Assembly (NCBI RefSeq): GCF_000518685.1
Contig: NZ_JAEB01000015.1
Span: 16,140-80,139 of the forward strand
DNA from: Eubacterium xylanophilum ATCC 35991
Lineage (GTDB): Bacteria > Bacillota > Clostridia > Lachnospirales > Lachnospiraceae
Length of the DNA: 64,000 bases
Reading direction: 5' to 3'
The notes beneath the pieces were generated by a model, which did not search any database, had not been told where the DNA came from, and saw only the letters and a list, made by a program, of their open reading frames with translations. Every line of letters starts with the position of its first letter. The stretch's first letter is position 1. Positions 46,603 through 56,155 of the stretch are shown here, piece after piece. A program made the translations under genes and the position numbers.

Positions 46603-46897
46603 TTGCTCCTCCATAGTATTTTAATGACTTTCACATTAAGATAATACCCCAAAAATTCCAATCTGTAAATAGCTAAAATTCCATGCGTTAGCTGTAGAAT
46701 GGTTTTTGTTAAGACTGTCAATAATGTCAATAAGTCTGTCAATTAAATTCTTATGATGTAGAATGAAAAGTGAAAAAATCCAAAATTCACGGTGTTTGGA
46801 GACTATTTTATTTTTTTACATGAAATTAAATGAAAAAGTTATCGACAGCCTATTTTTTCTACAGGTTGTCGATAACCTTGTCAACAATGTCAATAAC
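46603..46897. other. murC-dnaD intergenic region
   Basis: 295 bp, AT-rich, no gene. Carries the DnaA-box-like cluster described separately; the region between the two half clusters (46746-46838) is extremely AT-rich. Confidence 0.6.
46716..46896. promoter_or_regulatory. Cluster of seven DnaA-box-like 9-mers
   Basis: TGTCAATAA at 46716-46724, 46725-46733 and 46888-46896; TGTCGATAA at 46867-46875; its complement TTATCGACA at 46839-46847; one-mismatch forms TGTCAATTA at 46737-46745 and TGTCAACAA at 46879-46887. The 9-mer equals the one in and around dnaA. It lies just upstream of the dnaD-dnaC operon. Confidence 0.65.
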
Positions 46898-48274
46898 TTA
46901 CTTCGCAACCAGCGATTCTCCAATTTCTACAACGTTTCCGGCGCCTACGGTTATTAACAGGTCCCCGTCCATTAAATTTTTTTCAAGAAATTCGATAATT
47001 TTTTCAAAATCGCCAAGATAAGTCGCTTTCGATCCCTTTTCGGAAATCAGTTTCGCAATATCTTCCGAAGAGATATCTCCCGGATCCTTTTCTCTGGCAG
47101 CATATATATCTGCGAGAACAACGTGATCTGCCTTTGCGAGAACATCGGCAAACTCATGGAGAAAGCTCTTAGTTCTCGTGTATGTATGGGGCTGGAATAC
47201 AATCCACAGCTTGTTGTGAGGAATACTGGCGGCCGTCTTAATAGTGGTGGCAATCTCCGATGGATGATGAGCATAGTCATCGATAATCGTAGCGCCCTTG
47301 AAAGTTCCCTTGTGCTGGAAACGACGTCCGACACCCTTATAATTGCTGAGGCCCAGCTTAGCAACGTCAGGCTCAATTCCAAGGAAATCGGCCATAGCTA
47401 AGCAGGAAATTGCATTAGATATGTTGTGTTCTCCCAAAACATTAAGCTTATACTGTCCAACTTCTTCTTTGCCGCGAATCAGTGAAAATGTTCCGCCAGT
47501 GGCATCGAAGGAAATGTTTTCAGCGTGATAATCGGCATTCTTGTCATTTAGTGAGAATGTAATCACTTTACATGGAAGGTTGTCGCTAATTTCCTGATAG
47601 TCTCTGATATCTGAATTGATAATCAGAGCGCCATCTGCCGGCAGTAATTCAGCAAATTTGCGGAAACTGTGTCTTATATCTTCCTCGTCTTTGAAAAAGT
47701 CGAGGTGGTCTACTTCTATATTAAGTATGATTCCGATTGTTGGAGCAAACTCAAGAAAGCTGTTGGTGTATTCGCAGGATTCCACAAGGAAGTATGGGGA
47801 GTGGCCAATGCGAAGGTTACCAAACTCCGGGAGCACACCTCCAACTGAGACTGTTGGATCTAGGTCAGCAGCCATGAGTATATGAGAGGCAATGGATGTT
47901 GTGGAAGTTTTTCCGTGAGTTCCTGAGACGCCGATGGCAGTCTTGTAATTTCTCATGATCTGGCCAATCATAGTAGCGCGGCTGATCAACGGAATATTTA
48001 ACTGTTTCGCCTTGGCGAATTCCGGATTGTCATCCGATATAGCTGCTGTGTAGACTACGAAGTCCACGCTGGAATCAATAGTTGATCCATCTTGTTTGTA
48101 GTTTATGTCTATGCCTAGGCTTTCTAACTCTGCGGTCATGTCGCTCTTGGTTCGATCTGAACCGGCAACCTCAAAACCCTTGTTCTTGAGGAGTTTCGCG
48201 AATCCGCTCATACTGATTCCGCCAATTCCTATAAAGAAAGCCTTGCCCTTTTCTTGAAAGTTGATTTTGTACAT
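46898..48274 (-). CDS. murC: UDP-N-acetylmuramate-L-alanine ligase
   Basis: 458 residues. It adds L-Ala to UDP-MurNAc in the cytoplasm. FIGIGGISMSGFAKLLKNKG at the start, ATP-binding GVSGTHGKTSTTSIAS near residue 113, and DDYAHHPSEIATTIKT are diagnostic. Same strand as the dnaD-dnaC operon but separated by the box cluster. Confidence 0.97.
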   Translation of the reverse strand: MYKINFQEKGKAFFIGIGGISMSGFAKLLKNKGFEVAGSDRTKSDMTAELESLGIDINYKQDGSTIDSSVDFVVYTAAISDDNPEFAKAKQLNIPLISRATMIGQIMRNYKTAIGVSGTHGKTSTTSIASHILMAADLDPTVSVGGVLPEFGNLRIGHSPYFLVESCEYTNSFLEFAPTIGIILNIEVDHLDFFKDEEDIRHSFRKFAELLPADGALIINSDIRDYQEISDNLPCKVITFSLNDKNADYHAENISFDATGGTFSLIRGKEEVGQYKLNVLGEHNISNAISCLAMADFLGIEPDVAKLGLSNYKGVGRRFQHKGTFKGATIIDDYAHHPSEIATTIKTAASIPHNKLWIVFQPHTYTRTKSFLHEFADVLAKADHVVLADIYAAREKDPGDISSEDIAKLISEKGSKATYLGDFEKIIEFLEKNLMDGDLLITVGAGNVVEIGESLVAK

Positions 48275-48486
48275 ATTATATATGCCTCTTTTCCTTTAAT
48301 ATTAGCCTGTTTTGAGAGTTTAATACAGTCTTCAGGCTCATAAATCATTCTAACATAAAACATTTAATAAGTAAATACTTTGAAAATCATAACGGAGTTG
48401 GAATTAAAAAGCGACAATTTACTGTCTTTTATTTGTGCAAATATTACAAAAATCTGCGAAAATAGTCAAATTAATTGTAAATATTA

Positions 48487-48514
48487 TTGAAAAATTCCGA
48501 TTTTGTGGTATAAT
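48487..48514 (+). promoter_or_regulatory. Promoter of glgC-glgD
   Basis: TTGAAA, 16-bp spacer, TATAAT (48509-48514). Confidence 0.7.
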
Positions 48515-48526
48515 AGAGATACAGTC

Positions 48527-48555
48527 GTCATGTGGAAGTCACATACCCACATGAC
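48527..48555 (+). promoter_or_regulatory. Leader hairpin of glgC
   Basis: GTCATGTGG and CCACATGAC, a perfect 9-bp stem with an 11-nt loop, begins about 13 nt after the -10 element and ends 11 nt before the GGAGG. It is likely at the very 5' end of the mRNA (stability) or an operator. Confidence 0.55.
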
Positions 48556-48578
48556 AGATTACAACAGGAGGTGATCGC

Positions 48579-49856
48579 GTGATTAAAAAAGAGATGATAG
48601 CCATGCTATTAGCTGGTGGACAGGGATCTAGACTAGGTGTCCTGACTTCAAATGTTGCAAAACCTGCTGTTGCTTTTGGGGGAAAGTATAGAATTATAGA
48701 TTTTCCATTGAGTAACTGTATCAATTCGGGAGTTGATACGGTGGGTGTATTGACACAGTACCAGCCATTGAAACTTAATACTCACATTGGAATCGGAATT
48801 CCTTGGGATTTGGATCGAAATGTCGGTGGGGTATCAGTACTGCCACCATATGAGAAGAGTAATAGTAGTGAGTGGTATACGGGAACTGCCAATGCTATCT
48901 ATCAGAATTTGCGCTATATGGATTATTACAATCCTGAGTATGTGTTGATTCTGGGTGGAGATCATATCTACAAGATGGATTATCAGGTGATGCTTGATTT
49001 TCATAAGTCAAATAATGCGGACATCACACTTGCGACTATTCCAGTACCTATTGAGGAAGCTAGTCGTTTTGGTGTTTGTATTACAGATGACAGCAAAAAG
49101 ATTTTGGAATTTCAGGAGAAGCCAGCTGAGCCTAGAAGTAATTTAGCATCTATGGGCATTTACATTTTTTCGTGGCCAGTACTTAAAGAAGCATTGATAT
49201 CGCTCAAAGACCAACCGGGATGTGATTTTGGAAAACACATCATTCCTTATTGTCATGAAAGAGGAGATAGAGTATTTGCTTATGAGTACAATGGATATTG
49301 GAAAGACGTAGGAACCTTGGGATCGTATTGGGAATCGAACATGGAACTTATAGATCTTATTCCTATATTTAACTTGTACGAAGAATTCTGGAAAATTTAT
49401 ACGAAGAATGAGTGGTTGAGACCACAGTATATATCCGATTCAGCAGTAATTGATAAGGCTATAATGGGCGATGGTTGTGAGGTTTATGGAAAAGTACACA
49501 ATTCAGTTATAGGATCTAACGTGGTTATAGAAGAAGGTGCCGTTGTTGAGGATTCTATTATCATGAATTCTACCAAGATTGGTAAAAACACTAAACTATA
49601 CAAGACGATAGTATCTGAGAACACCGTTATCGGGGACAATTGTATTTTGGGAGATGGACCGGATGACGTGGTTAATCAGGTAAAACCGGATGTTTATGCA
49701 TTTAACCTTGTAACAGTTGGTGAGGAGACAGTTATTCCAGATGGAGTGACCATTGGAAAGAATACCGCAATTGCAGGAGTCACTACAATCGAAGATTATC
49801 CAAACCACAGATTAGAAGGTGGAGGAACTTTGATAAAGGCAGGTGACATATTATGA
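48579..49856 (+). CDS. glgC: Glucose-1-phosphate adenylyltransferase, catalytic
   Basis: 425 residues. It forms ADP-glucose from ATP and glucose-1-P for glycogen. [21 protein letters not shown] holds the nucleotide-binding loop; [15 protein letters not shown] and [19 protein letters not shown] are family features; the C-terminus is a left-handed beta helix. GTG start with GGAGG 7 nt upstream. glgD overlaps by 4 nt (ATGA). Confidence 0.95.
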   Translation: MIKKEMIAMLLAGGQGSRLGVLTSNVAKPAVAFGGKYRIIDFPLSNCINSGVDTVGVLTQYQPLKLNTHIGIGIPWDLDRNVGGVSVLPPYEKSNSSEWYTGTANAIYQNLRYMDYYNPEYVLILGGDHIYKMDYQVMLDFHKSNNADITLATIPVPIEEASRFGVCITDDSKKILEFQEKPAEPRSNLASMGIYIFSWPVLKEALISLKDQPGCDFGKHIIPYCHERGDRVFAYEYNGYWKDVGTLGSYWESNMELIDLIPIFNLYEEFWKIYTKNEWLRPQYISDSAVIDKAIMGDGCEVYGKVHNSVIGSNVVIEEGAVVEDSIIMNSTKIGKNTKLYKTIVSENTVIGDNCILGDGPDDVVNQVKPDVYAFNLVTVGEETVIPDGVTIGKNTAIAGVTTIEDYPNHRLEGGGTLIKAGDIL

Positions 49857-50974
49857 GAGCTATAGGTATTATTTTGGCCGGCGGAGCCAGCAACAGGATG
49901 ACGGAATTGACGACTAAAAGAGCTACATCTGCGTTGCCGATTGCAGGAGGATATCGTAGTATTGACTTTGCGCTTAGTAGCATGGCAAATTCTCATATTA
50001 ACAAGGTAGCTGTCTTTACACAGTACAACTCAAAGTCTTTGTCTCAACATCTCAACTCATCAAAGTGGTGGGATTTTGGACGTAAGCAGGGAGGATTGTA
50101 CGTATTTACACCTACACAGACACAGGAGAACAATTATTGGTATCGTGGAACTGCAGATGCTATTGGTCAGAATATTGATTTTCTGAAGACAAGCCATGAG
50201 CCATATGTTGTTATTGCGTCAGGTGATTGTGTATATAAACTTGACTATAATGATGTTTTGCGTTATCATATAGACAAGAATGCAGATATAACAATCGTTA
50301 CAAAGGAACTCGGGGATGAGGAGGATCCAAGCCGATTTGGCGTGGTTTCTATTGATGATAACGGTCTTGTTACCGAATTTGAGGAGAAACCTATCGTTAC
50401 ATCAAAGAATATAGTTTCCACAGGAATCTATATTATTCGCAGACGTCAACTTATCGAGATGATTGAGCGAGCAGGAAGTGAAGGCGGATTTGACCTGGTT
50501 AAGGATATTTTCATTAGATATCGCGGTCTTAAGAAGATGTATGCATATCCGATGAAAGCTTATTGGAGCAATATTACCACGATTTCGTCCTACTTTAAGA
50601 CCAATATGGACTTTTTGAATAGGGATATCAGAGACTATTTCTTCAATCAGTATCCAGTGGTGAATTCCAAGATTGAGGATTTGCCGCCGGCAAAGTATAA
50701 CGTTGGATCTAGTGTTACTAATAGTTTAGTTTCCAGTGGATGCATTATTAACGGAGAGGTTAGAAATTCTATTCTCTTCAAGGAAGTTTACGTTGGAAAC
50801 AATTGTACAATTAAGAATTCACTTATATTAAATGACGTATATATCGGGGATAATACCTATATAGAGAATTGTATTGTGGAGAGTCATGATACGATTAGGG
50901 AGAATTCAAGTTATATTGGTGATCCTGAAAGCGTTAGAGTAGTGTTGGAGAAAAATGCTAGATATGTACTCTAG
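49853..50974 (+). CDS. glgD: Glucose-1-phosphate adenylyltransferase, regulatory subunit GlgD
   Basis: 373 residues, homologous to GlgC but with a degenerate nucleotide loop ([19 protein letters not shown]) and shorter hexapeptide domain ([20 protein letters not shown]). In Firmicutes GlgD pairs with GlgC and stimulates it. Translation is coupled to glgC by the 4-nt overlap. Glycogen synthase and branching enzyme are not in the window. Confidence 0.93.
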   Translation: MRAIGIILAGGASNRMTELTTKRATSALPIAGGYRSIDFALSSMANSHINKVAVFTQYNSKSLSQHLNSSKWWDFGRKQGGLYVFTPTQTQENNYWYRGTADAIGQNIDFLKTSHEPYVVIASGDCVYKLDYNDVLRYHIDKNADITIVTKELGDEEDPSRFGVVSIDDNGLVTEFEEKPIVTSKNIVSTGIYIIRRRQLIEMIERAGSEGGFDLVKDIFIRYRGLKKMYAYPMKAYWSNITTISSYFKTNMDFLNRDIRDYFFNQYPVVNSKIEDLPPAKYNVGSSVTNSLVSSGCIINGEVRNSILFKEVYVGNNCTIKNSLILNDVYIGDNTYIENCIVESHDTIRENSSYIGDPESVRVVLEKNARYVL

Positions 50975-51094
50975 ATAATTGTAGTGAAATGTGAAAAGTG
51001 ATTTGTTGCAAATTGCTTTTAACACAAAAGGATTGATTGTATCTCATCGAAAAAAAGTCAATAATATTACATAACAAGCAAGGAGGAGACTAGA

Positions 51095-51418
51095 ATGCAG
51101 GTAACAGATATTCGTATTAGAATAGTACAAGTTCAGAATGAAACAAAGATGAAGGCGGTAGCCTCAGTTACATTTGATGAGTGCTTTGTTGTTCACGATA
51201 TCAAGGTAATCAACGGAGATAAGGGAATGTTTATTGCGATGCCTAGTAAGAAAGCACCTAACGGTGAGTTTAGAGACGTTGCACATCCTATCAACGCTGA
51301 GATGCGTGGTATGTTGCAGGACAAAGTGCTAGAGTGCTACAGAGCTGCACTTAATGAAGTTGCCCAACAAGCTGTTCAGGATATGGCAGTAGGCGCAGCA
51401 TCAGATGCAGAAGACTAA
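51095..51418 (+). CDS. spoVG: Septation regulator SpoVG
   Basis: 107 residues. MQVTDIRIRIVQVQNETKMK, KGMFIAMPSKKAPNGEFRD and HPINAEMRGMLQDKVLE match SpoVG, a small nucleic-acid-binding regulator retained in many bacteria that do not sporulate. Strong AAGGAGGAG site. A robust terminator follows. Confidence 0.95.
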   Translation: MQVTDIRIRIVQVQNETKMKAVASVTFDECFVVHDIKVINGDKGMFIAMPSKKAPNGEFRDVAHPINAEMRGMLQDKVLECYRAALNEVAQQAVQDMAVGAASDAED

Positions 51419-51436
51419 ACGATGAAGATGAATTAT

Positions 51437-51475
51437 CGTGTATGTGGGCTTTGCCCGCATGCACGGTATTTTTTT
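51437..51475 (+). terminator. Terminator of spoVG
   Basis: CGTGTATGTGGGC, TTT loop, GCCCGCATGCACG, a 13-bp stem with two G-U pairs, followed by a run of T. Confidence 0.9.
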
Positions 51476-51486
51476 GAGACGCATAT

Positions 51487-51574
51487 GGAAACGCATACTG
51501 CTGGTCTTACTCACGTCGTTCGTAAGACAATAAACGCATACTGCTGGTCTTACTCACGTCGTTCGTAAGACAAT
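51487..51574 (+). repeat. Two tandem dispersed hairpin repeats
   Basis: Units 51487-51531 and 51532-51574, both with GCATACTGCTG, GTCTTAC, TCACGTCGTTC and GTAAGAC; directly upstream of the next gene's GAGGAGG. Confidence 0.88.
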
Positions 51575-51604
51575 TTTTGGAGGCACAAATTAGAGGAGGA
51601 TATT

Positions 51605-51943
51605 ATGGCGGACATCTATGAAGTAACGGAATCAGTCACCAAGGCCTATAAAAAGCATTCCATGAGTTTGAAAAAGGCTTTCCGATCGATTAATACTATT
51701 TTGAATTTTATTGATGGAAATCCCAAGACTAGGAAGAACTTTCGGAAAAAAGGCAAGAAAGCTCTTGTTATCAGTGGAATTGCAGCAGCAGCGGCAGCAG
51801 GTGGGGGGATTGCTATCTATATGAAGAAGCATCCGAGGCCCAAAAAAGACGCCCCCGAAGAAAAGGACGTCCCTGATTACGAAATATATGATGAAGAAGA
51901 GCTTGATAAAATGGTAGATAAAGCGCTTGATCAGTTTCGCTAA
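51605..51943 (+). CDS. Small single-pass membrane protein, unknown function
   Basis: 112 residues. A basic N-terminal half (MSLKKAFRSINTILNFIDGN, RKNFRKKGKKA), one Ala/Gly-rich membrane segment (about 52-72, VISGIAAAAAAGGGIAIYM) and an acidic C-terminal tail (DYEIYDEEELDKMVDKALDQ). Strong GAGGAGG site 5 nt from the ATG. No family recognised; the charge pattern suggests an N-in or membrane-tethered adaptor. Confidence 0.72.
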   Translation: MADIYEVTESVTKAYKKHSMSLKKAFRSINTILNFIDGNPKTRKNFRKKGKKALVISGIAAAAAAGGGIAIYMKKHPRPKKDAPEEKDVPDYEIYDEEELDKMVDKALDQFR

Positions 51944-51949
51944 GTGAGT

Positions 51950-52789
51950 TTATCCCCAATTAATGCGATCTGGGTGCTCTCCAGAGGCACCTGTCTCAGG
52001 AAGACATGAGAGATATGATAATTCTTCCCAGGTGAGTTCGAAGTCGAACAAATCCTGGTTTTCTCGCATGCGCTCTAGAGAAGTGGCCTTCGGAATCACT
52101 GCGATATCACGCTGAATTAAATATTTTAGTAGAATCTGAGCCGTACTCTTGCCATGGGTATCGGCTATTTTTTTGACATCAGGATGATCTAGGAGCGCCG
52201 CCCTGCCGAGTGGACTCCATGCTTGAACAACGATATTGTTGCTCTTCAAGTAATTAAGAGTATACTCCTGCATATAACCCACGTGGAGCTCCAATTGGTC
52301 GACCATAGGGATGATATTGGCATTTTCAATCAATCCCTTTAGGTGGTGAGGTAGAAAATTGGATACACCTATGGCTCTAACATGGCCCTCGACATAGAGA
52401 TGCTCCATTTCCTCCCAAGCCAATGCAATTGTGTGCTTCCAATCCTCATCTGTCTGATTTGCCTTTGGCCAGTGGATGAGAAACATATCGAGATAGTCAG
52501 TGCCAAGGTCAGCCAAAGATTTCTCAAAGGAAGCCTTTAAATCCTCGGGTGCAAGCATTGTAGGCCATACCTTGCTGCATAAAAATATATCTTTGCGGTC
52601 AATCCCATATTCTGCGATTGCCTCTCCGATTGCCGCCTCGTTGTGATAGAAGCTAGCGGTATCTATGTATCGGTATCCGGCATCCAAAGCGGTCTTTATC
52701 ACATCTTTGCCTTTGTCGACTGTAGATAAAAATGATCCGTAACCAACAGCTGGTATCTCAATTCCATTTGATAATCTCATAGTATTCAT
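51950..52789 (-). CDS. Aldo/keto reductase
   Basis: 279 residues of the AKR barrel. The catalytic tetrad by family pattern is Asp and Tyr in YIDTASFYHNE, Lys in FLCSKVW and His in LIHWPKANQ. NADPH-binding IPKATSLERMRENQDLFDFE is present. It reduces carbonyl compounds; substrate unknown. Last gene of the minus-strand trpD-to-AKR run, 23 nt after the dipeptidase gene. Confidence 0.9.
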   Translation of the reverse strand: MNTMRLSNGIEIPAVGYGSFLSTVDKGKDVIKTALDAGYRYIDTASFYHNEAAIGEAIAEYGIDRKDIFLCSKVWPTMLAPEDLKASFEKSLADLGTDYLDMFLIHWPKANQTDEDWKHTIALAWEEMEHLYVEGHVRAIGVSNFLPHHLKGLIENANIIPMVDQLELHVGYMQEYTLNYLKSNNIVVQAWSPLGRAALLDHPDVKKIADTHGKSTAQILLKYLIQRDIAVIPKATSLERMRENQDLFDFELTWEELSYLSCLPETGASGEHPDRINWG

Positions 52790-52812
52790 ACGCTCACCTT
52801 ACATTCTTTCTT

Positions 52813-54258
52813 CTAGCAAGAAGCTAGTTTCTCTAATATTTTCAACAAAAATTTCCAAGTTTTTCCAGTACTCTTGATCTCGAGAGTTTCTTTTGTGGTA
52901 TGGATATCTGCCATATTTGGACCGAGACTGATAGCATCCAGACCCTTAATCTTGTCTGTAAATATTCCGCATTCCACGCCGGCGTGAATGGTGCCAATCG
53001 TGGCATCGTGGCCAAATTCCTCTCGGTAAATATCTGCTACAATCTTGCAAAGAGGAGAGTTCGGATTATACTCCCATGCAGGTTGTATCCCGGTTACTTC
53101 TACACTTGCGCCGTGCAATTTGGCATTGCATTGTATTCGTTTGATAAGGGCGAATTTTTCAGAATCCACACTACTTCTCGCGAAGGAGAGAATCTGCACA
53201 TCTTCATCCGTTCTCAAAATTCCCAGGTTGAGGGAAGTCTGTACCAATCCCTTGAGATCGGGATCCATCTTTACTACTCCGTTTGGTGTTGAGAACAGAA
53301 GGCTCACCGCTTTTTCAGTAGATTCCCGCGTAAATGCCTCTCCGCTGTAGTCCGATTCTTCGCCAATCTTTATGGATAAATTGGGATCAGTAGTTTTATA
53401 TGCACTGCAAATCGCTCCTGATACGCTGACAAGCTCTTCCTTCAGCTTTTCAAGGGACTCGTAAGACTCAAGGACTATCCCAGCGCTAGCTCTTAGACAA
53501 ATGCTATTGTCCTTTTCGCCACCGCATACGTCAGTGAGCTGAAACACCACCTTTTCACGGAGCTCATATAGAAGTCTTCCGAGCAGACTTGCGCTGTTGG
53601 CGCTCTCATGGATTATCTCTGTGCCAGAGTGGCCGCCTATGGCGCCACTTATGGAAATCCGGGAAAATATTCCGCTGACCATCTCTCTCTCAATAGGTAA
53701 CCTTGTAGTCACAGTAGCTCCCCCGGCGCAACCCGCATAAACCATTCTGTCATCATCCAGGTCGAGGTTCAGGAGATATGTTGACTTGAGGTCGCTGCAA
53801 TCTAAGGCAGCAGCGCCGTTCATGCCTATTTCTTCATCTACGGTAAATACTGCTTCAATGTTTGGATGGATGATATCATCTGACTCAAGTATTGCCAAGG
53901 CATAGGCTACGGCAATACCGTCATCCGCTCCAAGGGAGGTTCCATCGGCAGTAATAGTATCTTCGTTCACAATTAGGTCAAGGCCATCAGTTTCCAAGTT
54001 TTTCGGAACATTTTCATCCTTGACTGCCACCATATCCATGTGGCCCTGGAGCATGACTGTTCTGCTGCCCACGCCGGGCTTCCATATGATAACATTGTCC
54101 ATCTCATCTTGCCTATATTGCAGGCTGTTTTTTTTGGCGAATTCTACTATGTAATCGCTAATTTGTTTGGTATTCTTTGAGCCGTGTGGGATGTTGCAAA
54201 TTTCCTCAAAATAGTGAAAAACTCTGGCTGGCTCAAGGTTAGCTAAAATATTACTCAC
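52813..54258 (-). CDS. pepD: Aminoacyl-histidine dipeptidase PepD, M20 family
   Basis: 481 residues, zinc metallopeptidase. Metal-binding motifs LQGHMDMVAVK, SLGADDGIAVAYA and TVDEEIGMNGAAAL, with late TIHAGVECGIF. Cleaves Xaa-His and related dipeptides in the cytoplasm. GTG start with GAGGAG 6 nt upstream. 17 nt after trpF on the same strand, so probably co-transcribed. Confidence 0.92.
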   Translation of the reverse strand: MSNILANLEPARVFHYFEEICNIPHGSKNTKQISDYIVEFAKKNSLQYRQDEMDNVIIWKPGVGSRTVMLQGHMDMVAVKDENVPKNLETDGLDLIVNEDTITADGTSLGADDGIAVAYALAILESDDIIHPNIEAVFTVDEEIGMNGAAALDCSDLKSTYLLNLDLDDDRMVYAGCAGGATVTTRLPIEREMVSGIFSRISISGAIGGHSGTEIIHESANSASLLGRLLYELREKVVFQLTDVCGGEKDNSICLRASAGIVLESYESLEKLKEELVSVSGAICSAYKTTDPNLSIKIGEESDYSGEAFTRESTEKAVSLLFSTPNGVVKMDPDLKGLVQTSLNLGILRTDEDVQILSFARSSVDSEKFALIKRIQCNAKLHGASVEVTGIQPAWEYNPNSPLCKIVADIYREEFGHDATIGTIHAGVECGIFTDKIKGLDAISLGPNMADIHTTKETLEIKSTGKTWKFLLKILEKLASC

Positions 54259-54275
54259 TTTTTTCTCCTCTATAA

Positions 54276-54938
54276 TTATCTAAGTTTTGATATGCAATCT
54301 GTGATTTGTGGGTGGTTTTTGGCTCCCGGTCTGTCTTCAACTCCCGTCATGATATCGATGATATCGGGATGTAGGGAGTTTAAATAGTCGAGAATGTTAG
54401 AACTGTCTATGCCACCGGCAGCCATTGTAAGGCGGTTAGTGGCATTTTTTACTTCTCCGAAGAGTTCTACATCCAGGGCACCTGATTTTGTCACATTTTC
54501 AGGGCCGCGGGCATCTACAAGGAGAATATCTGCACCTGCTTTGGCAAATCGCCTGGCGCATTCTCCGATGTCAGCCGTTCCACTCTGTCTCTCCCTATTT
54601 TCGGCGTCTAGGGGAACGGTCTTGATAATCTTCACATCTGTTCTGGCGGCTATATCCCTGATGTCATCCAAGGTTTCCTGGTAGTGAAGTTGAACGAATC
54701 CGGGCTTGGTATACTGAATCAGTTCAAGTGCATGATCCGCATCTCCGCCTACAACGATACAGCTTTTGCCTCTCGCATCTTCGAGAGAGTCTATCAGGTT
54801 TTTGACCATTTCTCTGGATAAGTTCCACGGAACGTCCAGAGGATACTCTGTGACAAATCCTATTATGTCAACGCCTGTATCTTTGCAAAAAAGGGCGTCC
54901 TCTTCGTTCATCAATCCACAAATCTTGAGTTTTGTCAT
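54276..54938 (-). CDS. trpF: Phosphoribosylanthranilate isomerase
   Basis: 220 residues, TIM barrel. LKICGLMNEEDALFCKDTG at the start carries the KICG cysteine; DILLVDARGPEN, MAAGGIDSSNILDYL and DIMTGVEDRPGAKN follow. It isomerises PRA to CdRP in tryptophan synthesis. The end motif differs a little from the usual DVSSGVE. AGGAG upstream. Separated from trpC by the STAS-kinase gene. Confidence 0.9.
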   Translation of the reverse strand: MTKLKICGLMNEEDALFCKDTGVDIIGFVTEYPLDVPWNLSREMVKNLIDSLEDARGKSCIVVGGDADHALELIQYTKPGFVQLHYQETLDDIRDIAARTDVKIIKTVPLDAENRERQSGTADIGECARRFAKAGADILLVDARGPENVTKSGALDVELFGEVKNATNRLTMAAGGIDSSNILDYLNSLHPDIIDIMTGVEDRPGAKNHPQITDCISKLR

Positions 54939-54948
54939 AAATAATCTC

Positions 54949-56136
54949 CTAGAAATTTAATCCCGACAAGTCGAGCTTATTTGCTCCGGAAGCCTTTAGG
55001 CTTGGGAAAAATACATGTCGGAGGGAACCGTTAAGAGTGGTCTCAGGCGTGGACCTCTTGGTGGTAGTTCCCTGGAATGCGGAATATAATGAGGCCAATG
55101 GCATTATCTTGTCGATAATATTTTTGATCTCATCTTGATCCCTTGTTCCAAAGTATGTTCCCAAAATCGAAGCGAGAAGTTTTGGAGCCAGCTCCTTGTC
55201 AAAGCCGAGAAATCCTCTCTTGAGTTTGTCGTCCATAGGACTATTTGGCAAGAAAATATATGCCAAGAATAACATGGCTATGTCAAATACGGGATGTCCG
55301 TAAGCCGCGTCTCCAATGTCTATTAGGAGAGGTTCGCCATCTCTCAACATGACATTTTTGGAATTAAAATCTCCATGTAAAAATGTTCTGCGCTCCGGAA
55401 GGTTTTCTATAAATTCCGTAGCTATGGAGTATTCTTCGTCAGTCATGATTCCCTCGAACTGGGTAATCCACTTTCTGAAAATATCTTTCCTGCTGTCAAA
55501 TGCGGAGGTTTCAGGGACTTCGATTGAATGAAGCTCCTTCAAGACCTTTCCTGAGGTGGTTCCGATTTCGACTAGTTTGTCGGGGTTGTCGCAGATGTGC
55601 TGCGCTACGGTTTTTGCATTCAAAAGTTCATATACAACGCCGTAGGAGTCGCCGCACTTGACGACATCATAGGCGATAGCTGTGGGTACACCCAGCAAAA
55701 AGGCATTTCTGGAGCTTTCTCGCTCGCTGTTCACAAATTCCATGGATAGGCCCGGATTGTAAATCTTGGCGATAGTCTCGGGATCAATTCGGTAAACGTG
55801 GCCATAGGCGCCGTTGCCGAGAAATTCACATCCCTCTACGTCTATCTGGCGAAGCTTCTTGTGAACGTCGAGAATCTCTGTAAAACCGGTCACTTCGAAA
55901 ATTTCATAAACCTCGGATGAGGCATCTTCCACTCTTACTGGAACCCCAGATGTTTTCTTGAGTTTCAGAAGAACGCGCAAACCGGCGCTGGAAATGTACT
56001 CCAGATTAGAAGCATCCACTACAATCGTAGTAAAGTCATCTCCTGTTATCTGTTCCATTAAATCTTTTTCTACATTCTCCGCATTGCTGGAATCGATTTT
56101 TCCAGAGATTCGGAGAATCTTCTTTTCTTCTTTCAT
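54949..56136 (-). CDS. STAS domain fused to a phosphotransferase-type kinase
   Basis: 395 residues. Residues 1-100 form a STAS (anti-anti-sigma) domain with the phospho-acceptor region LEYISSAGLRVLLKLK. Residues about 105-395 form an APH/choline-kinase-like fold: FLGNGAYGHVYRID (glycine-rich loop), TIAKIYNP, catalytic FLHGDFNSKNVML and metal-binding LLIDIGDAAYGHPVFDIAML. Such fusions would allow a phosphorylation-controlled partner switch or a small-molecule kinase under STAS control. It lies inside the trp group, 10 nt from trpF and 19 nt from trpC. The substrate is unknown. Confidence 0.85.
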   Translation of the reverse strand: MKEEKKILRISGKIDSSNAENVEKDLMEQITGDDFTTIVVDASNLEYISSAGLRVLLKLKKTSGVPVRVEDASSEVYEIFEVTGFTEILDVHKKLRQIDVEGCEFLGNGAYGHVYRIDPETIAKIYNPGLSMEFVNSERESSRNAFLLGVPTAIAYDVVKCGDSYGVVYELLNAKTVAQHICDNPDKLVEIGTTSGKVLKELHSIEVPETSAFDSRKDIFRKWITQFEGIMTDEEYSIATEFIENLPERRTFLHGDFNSKNVMLRDGEPLLIDIGDAAYGHPVFDIAMLFLAYIFLPNSPMDDKLKRGFLGFDKELAPKLLASILGTYFGTRDQDEIKNIIDKIMPLASLYSAFQGTTTKRSTPETTLNGSLRHVFFPSLKASGANKLDLSGLNF

Positions 56137-56155
56137 ACTTTTTCCTTTCTGATAT

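Larger units (their letters stand above)
48275..48578. other. murC-glgC divergent intergenic region
   Basis: 304 bp, AT-rich. It holds the glgC promoter (48487-48514) and the leader hairpin (48527-48555). Nothing else recognised. Confidence 0.6.
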
